Shown here: positions 1 through 8,039 of the stretch, in pieces | How positions within the stretch are numbered: the first letter of the stretch is position 1 | Layout: each line of letters opens with the position of its first letter | Assembly (NCBI GenBank): GCA_947169885.1 | Contig: CAMVRM010000037.1 | Location: 1 to 34,763 of the forward strand | Direction of reading: 5' to 3' | DNA: 34,763 nucleotides | Source of the DNA: an uncultured Ruminococcus sp. | Lineage (GTDB): Bacteria > Bacillota > Clostridia > Oscillospirales > Ruminococcaceae | Made by a program: the position numbers and the translations under genes | The notes under the pieces: model-generated | The model's database searches: none | The model's input: the letters and a program-made list of their open reading frames with translations, nothing else | What the model was told of the DNA's origin: nothing

Positions 1-12
1 TTTCATAATTCT

Positions 13-21
13 ATTATACCA
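13..21 (-). promoter_or_regulatory. Extended -10 promoter of a gene off the left edge
   Basis: On the minus strand TGG directly precedes a perfect TATAAT (positions 21 to 13). The -35 region 17 bases upstream is poor, so this would be an extended -10 promoter. It points off the left edge, divergent from the gene starting at 135. The gene it serves is not in the window. Confidence 0.5.
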
Positions 22-72
22 TATCTGTCAAGGTTTTGAAAATTGATTTGCGTGGTCCAATAAAAAACGCTC

Positions 73-101
73 TTGACAAACGTGTGTTAAAATGATATAA
101 T
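73..101 (+). promoter_or_regulatory. Sigma-A promoter of the PH-domain gene
   Basis: A perfect TTGACA (73-78) is followed after 17 bases by a perfect TATAAT (96-101), with an extra TGA extension at 93-95. This is an essentially consensus housekeeping promoter 34 bases before the start codon at 135, so the small gene is probably well expressed. Confidence 0.9.
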
Positions 102-134
102 GTAGAAAAGAATTTTCAGAAAGGATGACTGCAA

Positions 135-542
135 ATGGCAAAGGCATCATTTTCATATATCTGGACAGACAAAAAAAGAACGTTATTCGGGCTTCCCTGG
201 TCGTTTACCCGTTACTATATCACCGAGAGCAAATTCATCACCAAAACCGGCTTTTTCACTGTTCAGGAAGATGAATTTGAACTTTACAAGGTGACGGATA
301 AAAAGCTTGTACTGCCGATGGGTCAGAGAATGGTCGGGTGCGGAACTATCGTTCTTCATGTCAAGAATGATGTCGATACACCCGTCAAGGAGATAAAGGC
401 AGTAAAGCGTCCCCGTGAAGTGCTTGAAATTCTCGACAAGCAGATAGACCTCAACCGTGACAAATACAGCATTCGTGGCAGAGATATGTACGGTTCGGAA
501 CATCACCACACGGACGATTTCGACAGTGACGATGATATGTAA
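135..542 (+). CDS. Small PH domain-like protein (bacterial PH_2/DUF304 type)
   Basis: A soluble 135-residue protein. Residues about 18-105 fit the bacterial PH_2/DUF304 pattern: a TRYYITESKFITKTGFF segment, then GQRMVGCGTIVLH, then a KAVKRPREVLEIL helix. In larger YdbS/YdbT-like proteins this domain sits next to membrane segments; here it stands alone without a membrane helix or signal peptide. The C-terminus (about 118-135) is very rich in Asp, Glu and His, which may be a flexible or metal-binding tail (inference). The start at 135 has an AGAAAGGA-type ribosome site. It has its own near-consensus promoter and a strong terminator, so it is monocistronic. The cellular role is unknown; the family call rests on pattern resemblance. 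Confidence 0.75.
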   Translation: MAKASFSYIWTDKKRTLFGLPWSFTRYYITESKFITKTGFFTVQEDEFELYKVTDKKLVLPMGQRMVGCGTIVLHVKNDVDTPVKEIKAVKRPREVLEILDKQIDLNRDKYSIRGRDMYGSEHHHTDDFDSDDDM

Positions 543-555
543 GATAACAACATAC

Positions 556-585
556 AGCGCACGCTTTTTGGTGTGCGCTTTTTTT
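556..585 (+). terminator. Rho-independent terminator after the PH-domain gene
   Basis: AGCGCACGC (556-564) pairs with GTGTGCGCT (571-579) around a TTTTTG loop, nine pairs with one wobble, followed by a run of T to 585. The next gene's ribosome site TAAGGAGGAA begins only six bases later, so the methyltransferase may be read partly by read-through. Confidence 0.9.
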
Positions 586-602
586 CATTATAAGGAGGAA
601 AA

Positions 603-1661
603 ATGACTGTCAGTGATATTTTCGGACTTGAAAGTTCGTGGGACAGGCTGAAAGGTTCGGCTGAGCCTGTCTGCATCTACGGAACAGGAAACGCCTGCGA
701 GCGTATACTTGCGGAGTTTGACAGGCGTGGGATAAAGTGTGCAGGCATTTTCGCAAGTGACGGGTTTGTGAGGGAGCGAAGTTTTGCAGGGTTTCCCGTG
801 CTGAGTTTAGCGCAGGCAGAGGAGCGGTTCGGTGACTTTACGGCGTGTGCGGCGTTCGGGAGCGAACTGCCCGATGTTATGCAGAAACTGCGTGAACTTC
901 GTGACAGTCACAGACTCGTCATGCCCGATCTGCCGATCGCAGGAGATGAATATTTTTCTGTTGAACGGCTCAAAGAACGCATTGACGATGCCGAAAAAGT
1001 TTACAGCGCACTTGCGGACGAGCATTCAAGAGAAGTGTTCACGTCAGTTCTTGCGTTCAAACAGACGGGTGACATAAGTTTTCTTGACCCTGTGTTCACT
1101 GACGAAAAGCACGAAATTTCAACGATTGTCAAGCCGTGCAGTGAGGACATTTTTGCAGACCTCGGCGCTTATAACGGAGACACAGCGATGCGCTTTCTTG
1201 AAATGTCGGGAGGGTGTAAGGGTATCTGTGCTTTCGAGCCTGACAAGCGCAGTTTCCGCAAGCTTACTAAGAACCTGCTTTCATATAATGATATAACGCT
1301 TGTAAACGCCGCCGCATGGGACAGTGACGGCTTTGTGAGGTTCGGGCAGAAAGGCGGCAGACAGTCGATGATCTCCGCATCGGGCACGCTATGCGCCGCA
1401 AGACGGCTTGACAGCGTGCTTAACGGCAGGGAATGCACCGTTATAAAGTATGATGTCGAGGGTGCGGAACGTCAGGCGATAGACGGTTCGGCTGAAACGA
1501 TACGCCGTTTTAAGCCACGGCTCATAGTCAGCGCATATCACCGTCCGTTCGATATGATAGACCTGTGTTTGCAGATAATGGAACTCGACCGCAGTTACAG
1601 GCTTTGGCTCAGACAGCCGCCCTATTATCCTGCATGGGACACGGTGATATATGCGGTTTAA
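603..1661 (+). CDS. FkbM family SAM-dependent methyltransferase
   Basis: A 352-residue protein. The C-terminal half (about 180-340) is an FkbM-type methyltransferase: DLGAYNGDTAMRFLE is the SAM-binding motif I, CAFEPD supplies the acidic residue after strand 2, and IKYDVEGAERQAIDG is the signature FkbM motif. The N-terminal half contains VCIYGTGNACERIL, a Rossmann-like glycine loop seen in larger polysaccharide-associated FkbM proteins. FkbM enzymes methylate hydroxyl groups of sugars or polyketides; the substrate here is unknown and there are no neighbouring glycan-biosynthesis genes. The start is well supported by TAAGGAGGAAAA just before ATG. It has no obvious promoter of its own apart from the upstream gene's. 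Confidence 0.85.
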   Translation: MTVSDIFGLESSWDRLKGSAEPVCIYGTGNACERILAEFDRRGIKCAGIFASDGFVRERSFAGFPVLSLAQAEERFGDFTACAAFGSELPDVMQKLRELRDSHRLVMPDLPIAGDEYFSVERLKERIDDAEKVYSALADEHSREVFTSVLAFKQTGDISFLDPVFTDEKHEISTIVKPCSEDIFADLGAYNGDTAMRFLEMSGGCKGICAFEPDKRSFRKLTKNLLSYNDITLVNAAAWDSDGFVRFGQKGGRQSMISASGTLCAARRLDSVLNGRECTVIKYDVEGAERQAIDGSAETIRRFKPRLIVSAYHRPFDMIDLCLQIMELDRSYRLWLRQPPYYPAWDTVIYAV

Positions 1662-1666
1662 GAAAG

Positions 1667-1712
1667 TCTTAAGAATTATCACAACTTTTCTTTAAGCAAG
1701 TTATTTTATAAT
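1667..1712 (+). promoter_or_regulatory. Promoter of the two-component operon with CTTTAAG operator-like box
   Basis: TATAAT lies at 1707-1712 with no good -35 hexamer. Instead CTTTAAG lies at 1690-1696, ten bases before the -10, and the palindrome TCTTAAGA at 1667-1674. A missing -35 with boxes in its place is typical of promoters activated by OmpR-family regulators. The same CTTTAAG/-10 arrangement recurs before htrA at 31881-31903. Autoregulation is inferred, not shown. Confidence 0.65.
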
Positions 1713-1740
1713 TAAAAACGTAGAAAGGACTGCAAAGAGC

Positions 1741-2445
1741 ATGAACGAAACGGCAACGATACTCGTAACAGATGACGACAGAGATATTGTGAACGCCATT
1801 GCAAAACTTCTTGAAATGGAGGGCTACAACATCATCAAGGCTTATGACGGGCTTGACGCTCTCGAAAAGCTCGCCGAAAACAAAGTCCAGCTTATCATTA
1901 TTGACGTCATGATGCCTAAGTTGGACGGTCTGAGCGCTTTGATGAAGCTGAGAGAACGGAGCAATATCCCCGTTATTGTCCTGTCGGCAAAGTCAGAGGA
2001 CACCGACAAGATACTCGGTCTGTCAATGGGTGCGGACGATTATGTGACAAAGCCGTACAACCCCAGAGAACTGACTGCCCGTGTCAAAAGCTGTCTGCGC
2101 CGATATATGACGCTCGGTGCGATAGATTCGGTCAAGAGTTCCGACAGGGTGAACATCGGCGGACTTTCGCTCGATCTTTCCGCAAAATCTCTGACGGTCG
2201 ACGGCGAACCTGTCAAACTGACGGCTACCGAACTGAAAATAATCGAACTGCTCATGACGAACGCAGGACGTGTGTTTTCTGCCGAGGAGATATATTCACG
2301 AGTGTGGAACGAAGATGCTTATGCAGTTGAAAACACGGTCATGGTACATATCAGGCATATCCGTGAAAAGATCGAGATAAACCCAAGAGAACCGAGATAT
2401 TTAAAGGTCGTGTGGGGGATAGGCTATAAGATAGAAAAACTCTGA
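1741..2445 (+). CDS. OmpR/VanR-family response regulator
   Basis: A 234-residue DNA-binding response regulator. The receiver domain (about 6-118) has the acidic pair DDD near residue 16, the phosphoacceptor D55 in IIIDVMMPKLDGL, and the conserved Lys in DDYVTKPYN. The winged-helix output domain (about 137-232) ends in the typical VWGIGYKI. It lies 27 bases before the histidine kinase and is surely its partner. The order regulator, kinase, carboxypeptidase resembles VanR-VanS-VanY, but OmpR-family members are alike enough that the subgroup (VanR, CssR, CroR or other) cannot be fixed by eye. The ribosome site AAAGGA precedes the ATG. It probably regulates its own promoter (shared box at 1690-1696). 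Confidence 0.95.
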   Translation: MNETATILVTDDDRDIVNAIAKLLEMEGYNIIKAYDGLDALEKLAENKVQLIIIDVMMPKLDGLSALMKLRERSNIPVIVLSAKSEDTDKILGLSMGADDYVTKPYNPRELTARVKSCLRRYMTLGAIDSVKSSDRVNIGGLSLDLSAKSLTVDGEPVKLTATELKIIELLMTNAGRVFSAEEIYSRVWNEDAYAVENTVMVHIRHIREKIEINPREPRYLKVVWGIGYKIEKL

Positions 2446-2472
2446 CCTAAAACAAAAGGAAAGTGTGAAAAA

Positions 2473-5073
2473 ATGAAGACAGCAAAACGGAGAAAATATA
2501 AACTTGTGCGTAATTTGCTTTGCGTTGTGTCGGCACTGTCTGCGCTGGCACTCTGCATCGTAAAGCCGCTCTATAACAGTGCGGTGACACTGCCGCTTAT
2601 GAACGGCGAATATTGTTCTGCCGCCGAGGACGTTGACAACATAGAGATATACACCAAATGCCGCAACGCAATTTACAGCGACCTCTGCACACTGGGAACA
2701 GTTTATCTCCCAAACTGCCAAAACGGCAAGTTCACAGGCACTCCAAAGCTTTATGAGAGTATGCTGGGAACGCTTTCGTGGTTCACCGATGAAGAAAGCG
2801 ACCGTGACCCGTTCGGCGTTAAAAGCACAAAAAAGCGTGGGCTTTCTATCGCACAGTCGCAGTACAAAATAACGAGTATCGACAGCGATTACTATTGGTT
2901 TTTCGTCAGCAACGGCAGTGAATATTTGACGAACATCAATGACTTTAAGGTAGTCGCTCCCGATGAGATGAGCGAGATGCCCGAAAAGCTGAAAGCCGCT
3001 TACCCCGACTGGTACTACCTGAGAAACAGCGACCTGCTCAATTTCGTGACAAAATATAACGAAAGCGGCAGGGGCAAGACTGAGGTATACTACACGGTTT
3101 CCGACAAAAAAGGAAGTGTAGAGCTGACCAGCGAATACATCGACTCAGACAGAATGATGCTTGGTACTTGCGGAACTGATAACCTCGGCAACTATCTTTT
3201 CTGTTTCAACGACGGGGGCGACAAGAGCATTTCAAGCTACTACACCGAAAAGCCGCCTGAAAGTGTTCTGCACATGAACTCTGACGGCAGTGTGACGCTT
3301 ATTTCGGGCAGAGATTATTATGTTGAAGATGACGGCACTTACGAGGAATACAGCTACGATTACGGAGATGATAACGAATCTACCTACGAAAAGGGGACTG
3401 ACCGTTATTATGAACTGCTAAACACTTTCGGCGGAGTTGTCAAGGGAAAAAGCTGGATAGAACTGAAAGACCTGCCCGACTATGAGTTTTCACAGGTGGA
3501 CACTAGCAAAATGATCGTTTTTATGTCGCCGAAAACGGACATTCCTGCGGCGATACAGTCAACGATCGACAGCTGTAAGGACGATTACTGGAAGTATCAT
3601 AAGCTTCTCGATCTGTTCACGGTATTGTGTATACTGAGCCTTTCGGCGGCGGCTGTACTCACGCTTGTTCGTCCAAAGGAGCAGTACTGTGAGGATAGCG
3701 GTCCTTTGAAAAAATTTTTCAAGCTTGATGTTTCGATAGCGGCTTTGATTGCATCGGCGGCAGGTCTTGCTTTTGCAACTGACGATACGAACCATTTCAT
3801 GTATACAAACAGGACTGAGTTTTCGGCAAGGTTCTCGCACTTTGCCCATTGGGGAGCGCTTATTGCGGCGGCGTGCTTTGTTATGATACTGTCGCTGGAA
3901 GGCATTGTCCGCTGGATAAAAGCTGACGGTCTGCGCCACCCCGACCTTATGATAACACGCATCTGGAAAAGGACAACAGGCACACGCAGAAAAGCCGCAA
4001 GAATACCGTTCATCAAGTGGCACAGAGGGCTTACTCTTACCGCAAGATACAAAATAATGATAGCCGAGATACTCATTTCGGGAACGATTTCGCTGTTAGC
4101 ATTTGTGAATAACGAGGAAGATATCACAGTATATTCGTTTTTCATATTCATAGCTTTTGTGCTGAGATTTTTAGTTACAACTCTGCGACTGGTAATCGGT
4201 ATCGGCAGGGTCGAAAAGCAGGCGGACAATATGCTTCTTCCCGAGAACGAACAGGTGCGTTTCAAGCCTGTCGGTAAGACTTCGCCGTTAAAACCTCTCA
4301 GTGAAAGGCTGGGCGAAGTGAGCAGACGTGCGGAACAGGCAGTCGAACAGCAGGTGCAGAGCGAGCGTATGAAGATCGAGCTTGTGACAAACGTGAGCCA
4401 TGACCTGAAAACGCCGCTGACTTCCATAATCAGTTACATCGACCTGCTCGAAAAGTGTGATATTTCGGGCGAAGCGAGGGATTATGTCACGATAATCTCG
4501 AAGAAAGCGGACAAACTGCGTGAGATCGTCAACGATGTTTTCTCGCTTGCAAAGGCAGTCAGCGGCGTTGAAGTCGAGATGACAGAGATAGACTTAGCGG
4601 TGCTGACACGTCAGGTGCTTGCAGATAATTCGGACAAGACTTCTGCATCAGGACGTGAACTCAGGATAACGATAGTTCCTGAAAATGCACCGATAATGGG
4701 CGACGGCATGAAGCTTTACCGTGTTATACAGAACCTGCTTGACAATGCGCTCAAATACTCGATGCCGTTCACAAGGATATATCTCGACATCACAGAGAAC
4801 GATGACGGCTATGAACTGACGGTCAAAAATATAAGTGAGCGTGAGATAAATTTCACCGCTGACGAGATAATCGAGCGTTTTGCCCGTGGAGACAAGAGCC
4901 GAACGGACGGCGGAAGCGGTCTGGGACTTTCAATAGCGAAATCGTTTACGGAAGCCTGCGGAGGAAGTTTTGCGATAGAGCTTGACGGAGACCTGTTCAA
5001 AGCGTGCGTAAAGTTCCCGAAAAACGATACAAAACCTGTCGCACTGCTCACAGACAGCCAATACTTAGAGTGA
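2473..5073 (+). CDS. Membrane sensor histidine kinase with large extracytoplasmic domain
   Basis: An 866-residue, unusually large sensor kinase. One N-terminal membrane helix (about 15-37) is followed by an extracytoplasmic region of some 330 residues rich in Tyr, Asp and Ser that I do not recognise. About five membrane helices lie between 375 and 580. The kinase core has the H-box NVSHDLKTPLTS with His643, the N-box NLLDNALKYS with Asn758, and the G-box DGGSGLGLSIAK near 811-822. The C-terminal core resembles VanS and other wall-stress kinases. It presumably phosphorylates the regulator encoded just upstream. The number of membrane helices and the large unknown ectodomain differ from the usual two-helix VanS. 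The ligand is unknown; neighbouring VanY suggests a cell-wall signal. Confidence 0.93.
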   Translation: MKTAKRRKYKLVRNLLCVVSALSALALCIVKPLYNSAVTLPLMNGEYCSAAEDVDNIEIYTKCRNAIYSDLCTLGTVYLPNCQNGKFTGTPKLYESMLGTLSWFTDEESDRDPFGVKSTKKRGLSIAQSQYKITSIDSDYYWFFVSNGSEYLTNINDFKVVAPDEMSEMPEKLKAAYPDWYYLRNSDLLNFVTKYNESGRGKTEVYYTVSDKKGSVELTSEYIDSDRMMLGTCGTDNLGNYLFCFNDGGDKSISSYYTEKPPESVLHMNSDGSVTLISGRDYYVEDDGTYEEYSYDYGDDNESTYEKGTDRYYELLNTFGGVVKGKSWIELKDLPDYEFSQVDTSKMIVFMSPKTDIPAAIQSTIDSCKDDYWKYHKLLDLFTVLCILSLSAAAVLTLVRPKEQYCEDSGPLKKFFKLDVSIAALIASAAGLAFATDDTNHFMYTNRTEFSARFSHFAHWGALIAAACFVMILSLEGIVRWIKADGLRHPDLMITRIWKRTTGTRRKAARIPFIKWHRGLTLTARYKIMIAEILISGTISLLAFVNNEEDITVYSFFIFIAFVLRFLVTTLRLVIGIGRVEKQADNMLLPENEQVRFKPVGKTSPLKPLSERLGEVSRRAEQAVEQQVQSERMKIELVTNVSHDLKTPLTSIISYIDLLEKCDISGEARDYVTIISKKADKLREIVNDVFSLAKAVSGVEVEMTEIDLAVLTRQVLADNSDKTSASGRELRITIVPENAPIMGDGMKLYRVIQNLLDNALKYSMPFTRIYLDITENDDGYELTVKNISEREINFTADEIIERFARGDKSRTDGGSGLGLSIAKSFTEACGGSFAIELDGDLFKACVKFPKNDTKPVALLTDSQYLE

Positions 5074-5123
5074 ACAAACAAAAGATAAAATTCACATAAT
5101 CAAAAGAAAAGAGAATGACAAAA

Positions 5124-5969
5124 ATGAAAAAAATAATAACTATTTTTATGGCGGCAGTTATCACCGTTTCTGCGGCATGGCTTGCTCTGCGCCCCGATGT
5201 CAGGTTTATTGCAACGGCGGCAGTTGAGTCTGCTTTCGCATCTGAAAAACTTCCCGAGAAAACAGGCATAACCGCACGCAAGTATACTTTGGACGAACTG
5301 AGTGAGCGTGAGGACGTTGAGTTCAACGATGATCTGATACTCGTTAACACATCGCATACCCTTGAAAATACGTATATTCCGACACTTGTCGACTACAAGG
5401 AAACGGGCATTCTTCTGACGGAGAATTTTTCCGAAGCGTTCACAAAACTCAATACAGAAACTAAGAACAGCTGTGGTGAGGGATTGTATTTTTCATCGGG
5501 ATACCGCAGTTTTGCGGAACAGGAGCAGGTCTATTCCGAGGAGGGGAGCGACACTGCACAGCTCCCCGGTGCAAGTGAACACATGACGGGGCTTGCCGCA
5601 GATGTGTATGTCAACGGCTTTGCAGGCAAGTCGATAATCAAAAGCCCGACAGGACGCTATGTGAATAATAACTGCTGTAAGTTCGGATTCGTGATCCGCT
5701 ATCCGTTCGGCAAGAAAAGCGTTACGGGTATTTCATATGAGCCGTGGCATCTGAGATATGTCGGACTTCCTCATTCCGAAATTATTACGAAAAACGGGCT
5801 GACCCTTGAAGAATACGTTGATCTGTTTGAATACGGCGAATGGTATTCTTACGGTGAATACGTCATTTCAAGGCAGCAGGGTGATGAACTATTCGTTCCT
5901 GAAACGTTTTCGGAGTGCAGTATCTCGCCCGACAACTGCGGAGGTTATTTTGTGACGGCACACCGCTGA
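5124..5969 (+). CDS. VanY-like D-alanyl-D-alanine carboxypeptidase (peptidase M15B)
   Basis: An exported zinc peptidase that trims the terminal D-Ala from peptidoglycan stem peptides. A signal peptide or N-terminal anchor (MKKIITIFMAAVITVSAAWL) opens the protein. The M15B motifs are present: SGYRSFAEQ, then SEHMTGLAADVYV with zinc ligands His153 and Asp160, then YEPWHLRYVG with catalytic Glu206 and zinc ligand His209. I prefer the ATG at 5124 over the in-frame ATG at 5115 because GAGA (5111-5114) abuts the earlier one but sits nine bases from the later one. It follows the kinase by 50 bases and is likely co-transcribed. No VanH, VanA or VanX is nearby, so a housekeeping or stress role is more likely than glycopeptide resistance. 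Confidence 0.9.
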   Translation: MKKIITIFMAAVITVSAAWLALRPDVRFIATAAVESAFASEKLPEKTGITARKYTLDELSEREDVEFNDDLILVNTSHTLENTYIPTLVDYKETGILLTENFSEAFTKLNTETKNSCGEGLYFSSGYRSFAEQEQVYSEEGSDTAQLPGASEHMTGLAADVYVNGFAGKSIIKSPTGRYVNNNCCKFGFVIRYPFGKKSVTGISYEPWHLRYVGLPHSEIITKNGLTLEEYVDLFEYGEWYSYGEYVISRQQGDELFVPETFSECSISPDNCGGYFVTAHR

Positions 5970-5970
5970 C

Positions 5971-5999
5971 TTGACATATCAAAATAAATATGCTATCAT
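5971..5999 (+). promoter_or_regulatory. Sigma-A promoter of the esterase gene
   Basis: TTGACA (5971-5976), a 17-base spacer, and TATCAT (5994-5999) preceded by TGC, so an extended -10. The -35 begins one base after the stop codon of the carboxypeptidase gene. Transcription should start near 6006. Confidence 0.75.
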
Positions 6000-6010
6000 A
6001 GTAAAAAAAG

Positions 6011-6038
6011 CAAGCACACTTGATAACAGGTGTGCTTG
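6011..6038 (+). terminator. Nine-pair hairpin: terminator of the carboxypeptidase or 5' cap of the esterase mRNA
   Basis: CAAGCACAC (6011-6019) pairs perfectly with GTGTGCTTG (6030-6038) around a ten-base loop, followed by TTTAATATTATTATATTTT and preceded by a run of A. It fits a terminator for the upstream operon. It also lies about five bases after the predicted start of the next transcript, so it could sit at the very 5' end of the esterase mRNA. Confidence 0.7.
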
Positions 6039-6071
6039 TTTAATATTATTATATTTTCGCAGGTGATACAA

Positions 6072-6698
6072 ATGGAGATATTTACATTTGGAGACAAAAA
6101 CGCTGAAAATGTTCTCGTCCAGCCTGTTGACGAACACGAACTTTCAGCCATCGAAAACGAGATGAAACAAATCGCCGAACTCACAGATAAAAGCTTCAAA
6201 CTTCTGGCTTTTAAAGTAGACAGCTGGAACGATGATTTGTCTCCGTGGAAAGCGCCTGCTGTTTTTGGAAAAGATGATTTCGGCGGAGGTGCTGACATAA
6301 CTCTCCGTAATATAACAGCTCTCTGCACCGACAAAAGCAAGAACTATTACCTCGGCGGCTACTCGCTTGCAGGGCTGTTTTCACTGTGGGCATCGTACAA
6401 TACGGATACTTTCATGGGTGTTGCCGCAGTGTCTCCGTCGGTGTGGTTTTCGGGATTCAGCGAGTTCATGCAGTCGAAAAAAATATGTACCGACAGCGTT
6501 TATCTTAGTCTCGGCGACCGTGAGGAACACACGAGAGATCCGCTCATGTCAACTGTCGGCGACTGCATCAGAACGGACTTTGAACTGCTGAAAAGTCAAG
6601 GCGTTCACTGTATTCTCGAATGGAACAAAGGCGGTCATTTCAAAGATGCAGACCTGCGCACAGCCAAAGGCTTTGCATGGCTGTTAAGCAGCACTTGA
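6072..6698 (+). CDS. Putative alpha/beta-hydrolase esterase
   Basis: A 208-residue cytoplasmic protein with an alpha/beta-hydrolase layout. The nucleophile elbow GGYSLAG carries Ser98, the likely acid is in YLSLGDREEH, and the likely catalytic His is in WNKGGHFKDADLR near the C-terminus. It resembles the putative-esterase (esterase D / enterochelin esterase-like) group; the substrate cannot be told. I chose the ATG at 6072 because AGGTGA (6061-6066) sits five bases before it. The longer reading from GTG at 6030 would run through the hairpin and adds an unlikely hydrophobic stretch. It has its own promoter at 5971-5999. Confidence 0.8.
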   Translation: MEIFTFGDKNAENVLVQPVDEHELSAIENEMKQIAELTDKSFKLLAFKVDSWNDDLSPWKAPAVFGKDDFGGGADITLRNITALCTDKSKNYYLGGYSLAGLFSLWASYNTDTFMGVAAVSPSVWFSGFSEFMQSKKICTDSVYLSLGDREEHTRDPLMSTVGDCIRTDFELLKSQGVHCILEWNKGGHFKDADLRTAKGFAWLLSST

Positions 6699-6730
6699 CA
6701 GTTTAATATATTTATAAACGTTCTGTCTTA

Positions 6731-6891
6731 GAACCTGTCTTCACAAGAAATGTGCGTGGATTTTCAGCGAGATTTAGTCGATTTCAAGGCGAAAAACCGC
6801 AGTTGTGCTGTCGCACTGCAAGGTTTTTCAACGCAGAAAGCGACTGAATATCGTTGAAAAGACACGTACAGAGTCTTGTGAAGACAGGTTC
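6731..6891 (+). mobile_element. 161-bp MITE-like long-hairpin element with terminal inverted repeats
   Basis: The ends are inverted repeats: GAACCTGTCTTCACAAGA (6731-6748) and TCTTGTGAAGACAGGTTC (6874-6891), 18 of 18 matching, or 19 of 19 if the flanking A/T is counted. TTA lies directly outside each end (6728-6730 and 6892-6894), consistent with a 3-bp target duplication. The interior is also an imperfect palindrome: TTTTCAGCGA...TTTAGTCG faces CGACTGAATATCGTTGAAAA, and GAAAAACC faces GGTTTTTC around an inner GTGC/GCAC stem. No reading frame is present. This fits a miniature inverted-repeat element moved by a transposase elsewhere. A 3-bp TNA duplication is known in some IS5-family groups, but that assignment is inference. 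Confidence 0.75.
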
Positions 6892-6971
6892 TTAAATTTA
6901 TTATTCCTATATAAACGGATATATAACTCATTTTTTATGTTAATATTCGCCCAGTTTTCACAACATGACCC

Positions 6972-7000
6972 TTGAAATAATTATTTGGATATGCTATAAT
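6972..7000 (+). promoter_or_regulatory. Sigma-A promoter of the moxR-DUF58-transglutaminase operon
   Basis: TTGAAA (6972-6977), a 17-base spacer and a perfect TATAAT (6995-7000) preceded by TGC (extended -10). It lies 60 bases before moxR, downstream of the hairpin element, so the insertion has not broken this promoter. Confidence 0.85.
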
Positions 7001-7060
7001 ATACTATGAATGCTGTTTTGGTTCTAACGGCAAATAAGGGAAAAAAAGGAGACATTTTTT

Positions 7061-8029
7061 ATGCAGACAGAACTCAATACCGAACAGAAGCAGGTGCTGG
7101 ATACCTGCCACAAGGTAATAAGAGAGATAAAAAAGGTGATAATCGGCAAGGACGACATTATTATAAAAGTCCTGCTGTCTATCCTTGCGGGCGGTCACGT
7201 TCTTATCGAGGACATTCCGGGTGTCGGCAAAACAACTCTTGCGCTTGCGCTGTCAAAGGCGCTTTCGCTCGACTATAAGCGAGTGCAGTTCACCCCCGAT
7301 GTTCTGCCGACCGACATCACAGGCTTTATGACGCTCAACCGTGAGACTAACCGCTTTGAGTACAAAAAAGGCGCTGCAATGACAAATCTTTTTCTCGCTG
7401 ACGAGATAAACAGAACTTCCTCAAAGACCCAGTCGGCTCTGCTCGAAGTCATGGAGGAGGGGAGAGTCACGGTTGACGGCACGACTTACGATCTGCCCGA
7501 CCCTTACATAGTTATCGCAACGCAGAACCCGATAGGCTCTATCGGAACTCAGATGCTCCCCGAGTCGCAAATGGATAGATTCATCGTGCGGCTTACAATG
7601 GGCTACCCCTCGCTGCAAAACGAGATCGATATGCTCAAATCCAAACAGCGCCGTGTTTCGACCGATGAGGTGAACGCAGTCGCCTCCGCAGAAGCAGTTT
7701 CACGGGCGGTAAGAGTTACCGATGAAATTTATGTTTCTGACCATGTTTTTGAGTACATCGCAATGCTTGCCGCCGCCACAAGAAAGCACCCGTTCGTAAA
7801 GCTGGGTCTTTCTCCCCGTGGAACTATTGCACTTCTTAAAATGACAAAGGCGACCGCACTTTTGAACGGCAGAGATTTTGCACTTCCCGATGACACGCTC
7901 TTTGCGTTCCGTGAAGTCTGCGGACACAGGCTTATCCTAAACTCAAAGGCAAAACTCAACGGTTCTGACGTGAACTACGTTCTGGGCGAAGTGATAAACT
8001 CCGTACCCGTGCCGAAAGTCAGGGCGTAA
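7061..8029 (+). CDS. MoxR family AAA+ ATPase
   Basis: A 322-residue cytoplasmic AAA+ ATPase. It has the Walker A GVGKTTLALALSKA (about residue 52-65), the Walker B FLADEINR with following RTSSKTQSALLEVMEEG typical of MoxR, sensor 1 at VIATQNP, and the arginine-containing LPESQMDRF. MoxR proteins act as chaperone-like remodelling factors, usually with a DUF58 partner encoded next to them, as here. The gene has a strong AAGGAGA ribosome site and its own promoter. Ten bases separate it from the DUF58 gene, so the three genes form one transcript. The client is unknown; the third gene suggests a cell-surface transglutaminase/protease function. Confidence 0.95.
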   Translation: MQTELNTEQKQVLDTCHKVIREIKKVIIGKDDIIIKVLLSILAGGHVLIEDIPGVGKTTLALALSKALSLDYKRVQFTPDVLPTDITGFMTLNRETNRFEYKKGAAMTNLFLADEINRTSSKTQSALLEVMEEGRVTVDGTTYDLPDPYIVIATQNPIGSIGTQMLPESQMDRFIVRLTMGYPSLQNEIDMLKSKQRRVSTDEVNAVASAEAVSRAVRVTDEIYVSDHVFEYIAMLAAATRKHPFVKLGLSPRGTIALLKMTKATALLNGRDFALPDDTLFAFREVCGHRLILNSKAKLNGSDVNYVLGEVINSVPVPKVRA

Positions 8030-8039
8030 GGAGCGGCGC

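Noticed and set aside
3597-4427. A 276-codon open frame on the - strand opposite the histidine kinase
   Set aside because: Its hydrophobic segments mirror those of the kinase; no start signals or family match.
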